Shown here: in pieces, positions 57,138-64,000 of the stretch
Position numbering within the stretch: the stretch's first letter is position 1
Layout of the letters: every line of letters begins with the position of its first letter
Assembly: GCA_946902985.2 (NCBI GenBank)
Contig: OX336388.2
Span: 1,384,429,723-1,384,493,722, forward strand
Direction: 5' to 3'
DNA: 64,000 bases
Source: Meconema thalassinum
Lineage: Eukaryota; Arthropoda; Insecta; Orthoptera; Tettigoniidae
Made by a program: the position numbers and the translations under genes
Notes under the pieces: model-generated
Database searches by the model: none
Seen by the model: the letters and a program-made list of their open reading frames with translations, nothing else
Told to the model about the DNA's origin: nothing

Positions 57138-57635
57138 CTTTGAGTCTTCAGTATTTTGACTGGTTTGATGCAGCTCTCCATGGCTCCCTGTCCTGAGCTA
57201 ATCGTTTCATCTCTACATAGCTACCACACCCTACGTCGGAGGCAATCTGTTTAACATATTCTAACCTTGGTCTACCCCTACAGCTCTTATCCTAAATCCT
57301 TCCTTCCATAACTAAGCTTGCTATTCCTGGGTGTCTTAGTACAGTATGTGTCCTACCAACCTATCTCTTCTCTTTCTTAGCAGTCGCCAGAAACATCTCT
57401 CCTCTCCCACTAGTCTTAATTCCTCTTCCTTTATAACCATATCTACCCATCTGATCTTCATCATTCTCCTGTAACACCACATTTCAAACGCTTCAATTCT
57501 CCTCTTATATGCTGCACCAATAGTCCAAGTTTCACTGCCATAGAGTGCCACGCTCCTGGCAAAGGCCTTCAAAAATGACTTCCTAACACCTAAATCTATA
57601 TTCGATGTCAACAGATTCCTTTTCTGTAGAAATGC
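57108..57635 (-). pseudogene. Non-LTR retrotransposon C-terminus (family III)
   Basis: Minus strand: NLLTSNIDLGVRKSFLKAF, RSVALYGSETWTIGAAY, RRIEAFEMWCYRRMMKIRW, then HPGIASLVMEG, GRPRLEYVKQIASDVGCGSY and a (AAC)n tail (57108-57137). Same end as 20622. Frame broken near 57340. Confidence 0.88.
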
Positions 57636-57639
57636 AATT

Positions 57640-58455
57640 ATAACTACAATTAATATTAGATTATCATTATCATCATCATCATCATCGTCACCGTCATAAA
57701 ACTATAATTTCACAAAAGCTCCCGAAAACGAGTTAGTGTCAAATTAACTCAGGTTAAGATAAGCTTCATAAAAAAAAGAAGTCAACAAAGCTAGAGGAAG
57801 GTGGTATATGAAAACGAAGTGGGTAAGATGTTTACGTCTTCTCATTAGCCTACTTTCAACTATAGGAAAGAATATGTAAACGTAGGATTGGGAATAACAT
57901 TTAGATAATAATTTCTACCACGAGGTAGAAGGTGGGGCACTTGACCTAAAATAATCCATATATATTCATCCAAGAACATACACTTTTTGAAAGACGAACC
58001 CTATTAACGATATTAGACAAGAGGTCACATCTATACATTCCCACTAAAACGTAGAAAACGACATTGTGATAGATGTGATGTTAGGGATAAGGTAGGGCAA
58101 CCAATAATGAGGGGGAAATAATATTTGAGAAGTGTACCAAAATGTCAACAATCCACGGTCTTTAGGAAGGTATGTAATAAGTTGCTATCAAACATTGTAA
58201 TTCTGGGTGCAGCATGAATGGGGACGAACCCTAAGCTGTGCATAACGTAATAGCGCAAACTGAATACCTAAACGAATTTTCTGGTAACTATGGAAGACAT
58301 GTAAAAATTTTAGACACGTAAAAAATGGGTATTATAACAAAATATTATACATATTTGCTACATCCTATAAACGCCTGATGTGAATATGATCTATAAATGA
58401 TCGCTGGACGAACAGAACATATCATCCTGTTATTCATACTTTAATAGTGTTTATG
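57640..58455. other. AT-rich with (ATC)n tract, no gene seen
   Basis: (ATC)n at 57662-57690; nothing else recognised. Confidence 0.5.
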
Positions 58456-58461
58456 ATTAAT

Positions 58462-58770
58462 TGCTTCGGTGGCGTAGTTGTTAGCATGCTGAACTGCTGT
58501 GGACAAGATAGCGGGTTCAAACCCGGCCGAAGTCGTCGGATTTTTTGAGAGCGTTAAAAAACCTTCAGTATGCCTTCCTTCGGAGGGGAAGTAAAGCCGG
58601 CGGTCCCGTGTCAAAGATTTATGGAATGTAAAACATCCATCCACAGACTAAACTTGTGTGGAGCTAAATTTCTAGGTTAGGTTTCGTCGGAACGCTCTAT
58701 CAAAGTTCCAACGTTCACCACTAGGTATCATTGACATCTGGTAGCGAAAGTTGGAACTGCTTGAAATTGA
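58462..58770 (+). repeat. tRNA-derived SINE, 3'-truncated
   Basis: GCTTCGGTGGCGTAGTTGTT, GCGGGTTCAAACCCGGCCG, TATGCCTTCCTTCGGAGGG; the tail of 23180-23651 is missing. Confidence 0.8.
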
Positions 58771-58774
58771 ACAG

Positions 58775-59070
58775 AACTTGTAGCTCACCCTCTTGGTGTC
58801 CGCAGGAAGCAGCTACAGACTCTAGCAAGCCGAACATGTCCTCGGACACTCCCGGCAAAAGCCATACGATAAATACATAAATATGATGAATTGTGCATGT
58901 TTTACAGACTAGTATGATTAAGTTGATAAAATAATGTGCAAATATACTCGTCTACTAGTTACAGTGACAAGCTAACCACATTAAAATAGGCCACCAATTT
59001 GAACAGGAACGTTTGAATGAGAATCATAAAACAAAAAAGAGACTGATAGTTCGTCTGAAAGACTGGACTT
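58775..59070. other. No gene seen
   Basis: Nothing recognised. Confidence 0.5.
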
Positions 59071-59072
59071 GA

Positions 59073-59345
59073 TATCATTTTAAATGCTATCAGCCGAGTA
59101 CCAAGAAGTCAGTGCGAGAACAGAGTTTCAAGATTCTATTTTGTTTCTTCACTGCCTACTTGATTGTTATCGCACTGTCTTCTTGAAACTCTGTTCTCGC
59201 ACTGCCTTCTTGGTACTCGGCTGCTACATCGCACTATGACGTCACACACCTCAGTGCATTCTAGGTACATTTCGTCCCGTCACCGTAACTTAACGCCAGA
59301 CCTCAGCGTAACGACGAAGTCGACAAGATCATTTAAAATGATAAT
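59073..59345. repeat. Foldback element with 42-bp inverted repeat
   Basis: 59092-59133 and 59181-59222 are inverted copies (AGCCGAGTACCAAGAAG...) with one mismatch seen. An outer pair ATCATTTTAAATG/CATTTAAAATGAT lies at 59075 and 59329. Confidence 0.8.
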
Positions 59346-59559
59346 AATGTAGGCAATATCATACCTGAATTTCGTCACAATAAGTCACAGGTTAGCATAC
59401 TTAAATTGCATTGATAATAAATAAGGTGCGGATGTTAAGGAAAAAACATATTATTTTCCTGAGCTCATTTTACCCGAAATCTGAAAAATACGTTTGAATA
59501 ACGGGTCCCTGCCCACGTTTAAAGCAATTTGATGTTGCCTATGAATGCATATTTCAGCC

Positions 59560-59985
59560 ATTTTTATTGTTTTGGTCATATTTGGTCATATTTTAGTGAT
59601 ATAAGGTCATATTTGGATATAATGTCAGCATTTTTGTTTAAATTGAGGCGTCGTTAACAAGGTACGTGTTATCTGCGTCGAGTTTCAAACACAGGATTTC
59701 CGAATAGTGTAGTAGATATATTTTCCTTTCTTTTCCCGGAACACGCAGATAGCAGGTTTAGAAGACCTGATTCCAAGAGGGCGCTCCTCTACGGACGTCT
59801 TTTAGCACATCTTTCTGGACAAGTTAGATTGCGACACTGTACGCATGAGGTCACGGAACATGACGATAGTGTGCTTCCGCCTTTCAGTAGGATGTCATAG
59901 TTTTTTAGGTCATATTTTATAGATTTAGGTCATATTTAGCTAGTGTTAGGACATATATGCTTGCATATTTTGTACTTCTTTAGGC
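59560..59985. repeat. Cluster of GGTCATATTT motifs
   Basis: Five or more copies of (A/T)GGTCATATTT occur in two groups, 59572-59612 and 59908-59938. No gene or transposon end explains them. Confidence 0.5.
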
Positions 59986-60059
59986 CTTAAACTTCCGAAC
60001 CCTAAAACGCAGCAACTATAGAAGTGCTTCGAATCAACTGAGCAATAACATCTGTAAAT

Positions 60060-60880
60060 AATATTGACACGTTACACAAGTTTTTACAAACATTTGTAAT
60101 CTAAATAATGTATATAAATATACAGGGTGTCTCTTATTAACGATTAAAACTCTCTATAGCGACATAGATAGCATTGAGACAAGTAATTATATATAGAACA
60201 CTTAGGGTCGTAAGTGTCCGGAAATACCTTAAAAGTGAACCACAACTGTTAAACACATGACGTCATCAGGTGACGGCTCAGCTCGAGCAGTCAGAACCGT
60301 GCTCACTTACGCACACCAAAGCAAACGTTGAATGTCATATCACTCTGGTTCCGTGTCTGCGTGTGCGACTCGGGCGCGTGGGGTGCGAGGTTCAAATCCG
60401 GGGCCTACCCATCAGCTTTCTTTGTTGTCACTCTTCTCCTTTCAAGTGGAAGCAGATTGTTTGTTGACATTAAGACACGGAACCACAGTGATATGATATT
60501 CAACGTTTGCTTTGGTGTGCGTAAGGAAGCACGGCCCTGACCGCTCGAGCTGAGCCGTCACCTGATGACGTCATATGTTTAACAGTTGTGGTTGAATTTT
60601 AAGGTATTTCCGGACACTTGCGACCGTAAGTGTCCTATATCAAATTACTTGTCTCATTGCTATCTATGTCGCTATAGAGAGTATTAAACGTTAATAAGAA
60701 TCACCCTGTATATTTGTGCATCGCCTCAGTGTAATACACGAACAACGTACCATTTCTCAGCCTAAGTGAACCGGGTCTGATGTTGATCGCGTGACGATCG
60801 AAACATGTCATCCAATTAAGTGCCCCCTCCTCCCCCCTCCCACCACTTTTCTATACATAAACGTGTGTTATCTATTTATA
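60060..60880 (+). repeat. Dispersed repeat with hammerhead-like motif, copy 2 (interrupted)
   Basis: Aligns to 901-1130 on both sides of the MITE at 60123. CTGATG at 60777-60782, stem GATC-GCGTGAC-GATC, GAAAC at 60800-60804, AT, GTC at 60807-60809; GGGT before and ATCC after can pair as stem I. Confidence 0.65.
60123..60708. mobile_element. MITE with very long inverted repeats
   Basis: CAGGGTG...CACCCTG ends flanked by TA (60121-60122, 60709-60710). The inverted arms are about 230 bp each (CTCTCTATAGCGACATAGAT; CTGATGACGTCAT; GCAAACGTTGAATGTCATAT). The loop carries a tRNA-like B box, GAGGTTCAAATCCGGGGCC. No transposase. TA target and CAGGGTG ends fit a Tc1/mariner-type MITE. Confidence 0.85.
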
Positions 60881-60895
60881 TAAAACTAAGTGTCC

Positions 60896-60930
60896 TGACT
60901 GACTGACTGACTGACTGACTGACTGACTCA
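60896..60930. repeat. (CTGA)n microsatellite
   Basis: About eight CTGA units at the start of another dispersed repeat (TCATCATCGCCCAGCCAAGA). Confidence 0.9.
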
Positions 60931-61149
60931 TCATCGCCCAGCCAAGACTATTAAAGTTAGAAACATGAAATTTTGGGAATATGTTCGTTGTAAGTCGAAA
61001 ACGCCCACTAAGGAAGGGTTTTTGGATATTCAGTTTCTAAAGGGGTGTTAAGGGGGTACACCTGCATTTCATTGAATAACAATATCTCCGGATTGCTTTC
61101 ATTGGGGGATTTGATACTCGGCATATAAACTCATCATTAAAAACAAGAT

Positions 61150-61260
61150 GATCAGCAAAGAACATATAGCCTACTTTCTCCTAAATGTATGGGTATATTT
61201 ATGACTCTTTGTCCTCATCCCTAACACAATCACCTCTACCACAATGTATTGTTTGTTTTC
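61150..61260 (-). repeat. Dispersed repeat Y, copy 3
   Basis: Reverse complement of the end of copies 1 and 2 (TACTTTCTCCTAAATGTATG). Confidence 0.6.
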
Positions 61261-61261
61261 T

Positions 61262-63604
61262 TTTATATTGATAACAAGCTGCACCCGGCATGCGTTGCAA
61301 TGCCAATCAAAGAAAGTGTTGGCGTTGAAATTCTGTTTCTTGAAGTGCTTTTGGATACACAACATGTTAAGTGCCTCTAAGCTATCGTAATATGGATTTT
61401 CTAATTTAGAACCATTCGTGGGAGCGTGCACAACAACTTTCAAAAGTTTCATCGCTGTCACTCATTTGTTGAATCATCTCGTACGCTACCTATTGTGAAA
61501 TGGATTTACTAAGTCGAAACCCTTCCCTGGCGTGTACACAATAACTCATCAATGATTCATCGCAATCGGATGAATGGTATATGCACGTATACGGGGTTTT
61601 GTTTAAACGATTCGTGCGCTGTCACTCATTTGTTGAATCTACTCGTGCGCTACCTATTGAGAAATGTATTACTAAGTCGAAGCCCTTCCCTGGCGTGTAC
61701 ACAATAACTCATCAAGGTTTCTTCGCAATCGAAGAATGTTATATGAACGCAATAGGGGATTTTGTTGAAACGCTTCGCGCGTCGTCACCCATTGGTTGCA
61801 TCTACTCTTGCGCTACTTATTGTGAAATGGATTTACTAAGTCTCCTTCCCTGGCGGGTACACAATAACTGATCTATGTTTCATGGCAATCGGATGAATAG
61901 TATATGAACGCATACCTGATTTTGTTTAAACGATTCGCGCTCCGTCACTCATTTGTTGAATCTACTCGTGCGCTACCTACTGTAAAATGTATTTACTAAA
62001 TTAGAAACCGTCACGTAAGTGTCCACAACATCTCACCCAAGTTTCATCGCTATCGGACTAATGGGATATGAAGACATAGGGGACTGTATTGAAACGCTCC
62101 GCGTGTCGTCGTTCATTTGTCGAATCTACTCGTGTGCTACCTTCTGCGAAATGTATTTACTAAGCCAGAAACCTTCCTTGGAGTGTCCACCATATTTCAC
62201 CCAAGTTTCACCGCTAACGGCAGAATGGTATATGGCCTTATACGGGACTTTGTTGAAACGCTTCGCGTGTCGTCCCTCATTTGTTGAATCAACTTGTGCG
62301 CTGCATTTTGTATAGTGGATTTACTAAGCCAGAAATTTTCCATGACGTGTACACAACATCTCACCCAAGTTTCATAGCTACAGACGAATGATACATGAAT
62401 GCATACGGGACTTGGTTGAAACGCTTCGCGTGTCGTCGCTCATTTGTTGATTCTACTGTTGCGCTACATATTTTAATATGGATGTACTCAGCCAGAAACC
62501 TTCCCTGGAGTGTACACAACATCTCACCCAAGTTTCATCGCAATCAGATGAATGGTATGTGAACGTATACGGGACGTTGTCGAAACGCTTCGCGCATAGT
62601 CACTCATTTGTTGAATATAAACGTGCGCTTCGTATTGTAAAATGGATTCACTTAGCCAGAAACCTTTCCTGGAGTGTACAAAACAATTCACCAAACATTT
62701 ATCGCTATCAGACGAATGGTATATGACTTTATACGGGACTTTGTTGAAACGCTTCGCGTGTCATCGCTCATTTGTTGAATCTACTGGTGCGCTACCTATT
62801 GTAAAATGTATGTACTAAGCCAGAAACCTTCCCTGGAGTGTACACAACATCGCACCCAAGTTTCATCGCTATCGGATGAATGGTATATGAAATTATATGG
62901 GACTTTGTTGAAACGCTTCGCGCGTCGTCACTCATTTGTTGATTCTACTCGTGCTCTACCTATTTTTAAAGGGATTTACTAAGCTAGAAACCTTCCCTGG
63001 AGTGCGTACAAAATCTCAGCCTAGTTTCATCGCTATCGGACGAATGGTATATGAACGCAAACGTGACTTTGTTGAAATGCTTCGCGCGTCGTAGCTCATT
63101 TGTTGAATCTTCTCGTGCGCTGCCTATTGTAAAGTGGATGTACTAAGCCAGAAATTTTCCCTGCAGTGTACACTACATTTTACGCAAGTTTCATAGCTAT
63201 CGGACGAATGGTATATGAATGCATACGGGACTTTGTTGAAACGCTTTGCGTGTCGTCGCTCATTTGTTGAATCTACTCGTGCGCTATCTACTGTGAAATG
63301 TATTCACTAATTTTGAAACCTTCACGTAAGTGTACACAACATCTCACCCAAGTTTCATCGCTATCGGACGAATGGTATATGAACACATACGGGACTTTGT
63401 TGAAATGCTTCGCGCATCGTCACTCATTTGTTCAATCTACGCGTGCGATACCTATTGTAAAATGGATTTACTAAGTCAGAAACCTTCCTTGGAGTGTACT
63501 CAACATCTCACCCAAGTTTCATCGCAATCGGACGAATGGTATATGAACGCATAGGAGACATACATACCCACCCACAGACAAACTATCACGTTACATTGAT
63601 TTTT
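61262..63604 (+). repeat. 164-bp tandem array with unique head
   Basis: The head CACCCGGCATGCGTTGCAAT (from 61272) to about 61450 is followed by about 13 units of roughly 164 bp. CTCATTTGTTGA recurs at 61461, 61625, about 61788, 61948, 62111, 62276, and so on. Each unit has TTTCATCGC-ATCGGA-GAATGG and GAAACGCTTCGCG-GTCGTC. The array ends in CATACATACCCACCCACAGA and an AT-rich tail. Frames within it are repeat-derived. Confidence 0.88.
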
Positions 63605-64000
63605 ATATATATAGACAAGCTGTACCCGGCATGCGTTGCAATGCCAATCAAAGAAAGTGTTGGCGTTGATGTTTTGTTTCTTGAAGTGCTTTTGGATACA
63701 CAACATGTTTTTCAATTTCCGTTAACTGCCCTATGCTATCGTAAAATGGATTTTCTAATTTAGAATCAATCGTGGGAGCGTGCACAACAACTTCCAAAAG
63801 TTTCATCGCAACCGGATGAATGGTATATGAACGTATACGGGATTTTGTTTGAACGATTCGTGCGCTGTCACTCATTTGTTGATTCTACTCGTACGCTACC
63901 TGTTGAGAAATGGATTTACTAAGTCGAAACCCTACCCTGGCGTGTACACAATAACTCATCAAGGTTTCATCACAATCGAAGAAGGTTATATGAACGCATA
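63605..64000 (+). repeat. Second copy of the 164-bp array element, incomplete
   Basis: The head recurs at 63617 (ACCCGGCATGCGTTGCAATG) directly after the first element, so two are head to tail. The window ends inside it. Confidence 0.85.

Noticed and set aside
61171..63875. Frames of up to 98 codons on both strands
   Set aside because: They follow the 164-bp repeat and its head; each recurs with the unit and none has a domain.

Overview
The window is eukaryotic, non-coding, repeat-saturated DNA. It is AT-rich, has no operon-like gene packing, and carries tRNA-derived SINEs, 3'-biased non-LTR retrotransposon fragments, foldback elements, mini- and microsatellites and DNA transposons nested in one another. 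This fits a large insect genome. My inference is a polyneopteran, perhaps an orthopteran, because so many SINE families share the 'fixed tRNA head plus CCACGGAAAACC' body; I could not test this. I see no host protein-coding gene, no genuine tRNA gene and no LTR pair.

Layout. 0-3.3 kb: AT-rich DNA, a repeat with a hammerhead-ribozyme-like motif, and a decayed non-LTR reverse transcriptase (minus strand). 3.3-6.7 kb: one Helentron-like (HINE/DINE-1-type) element split by a second one. 6.7-11.9 kb: SINE debris. 11.9-13.2 kb: a second non-LTR family. 13.5-19.6 kb: SINEs, a duplicated spacer and a foldback element with a 252-bp tandem repeat. 19.9-24.6 kb: non-LTR 3' ends, direct repeats, and a SINE with a 14-bp target-site duplication. 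24.7-31.3 kb: MITE-like and SINE copies. 31.3-33.9 kb: the only intact gene, a pogo/Tigger-like transposase with a C-terminal PHD finger in a complete transposon. 35.4-40.5 kb: a reverse transcriptase fragment, then layered HINEs holding a SINE, a deleted mariner and a foldback element, then a 290-bp tandem array. 41-46.5 kb: SINE, reverse transcriptase fragment interrupted by a HINE, a 5S-rRNA-like SINE and more debris. 47-55 kb: SINEs, reverse transcriptase fragments and a second B-type HINE. 55.5-56.9 kb: a 43-bp minisatellite. 57-60.9 kb: reverse transcriptase 3' end, SINE and two foldback elements. 61.2-64 kb: a 164-bp tandem array running off the end.

Main observation. The HINE-like elements have subterminal inverted repeats, a 5' (GT/GTCT) microsatellite and a 3' hairpin followed by CTTGT. 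They insert in T runs, and two empty sites can be read from paralogous copies inside this window. Their cores are arrays of about 145-bp units, each marked by a conserved ATGGCGGC-type box. In the copy at 4.7-6.65 kb twelve boxes are spaced 144-147 bp over 1.6 kb. A second subfamily has the same period with a different box (TTGGCAGC).
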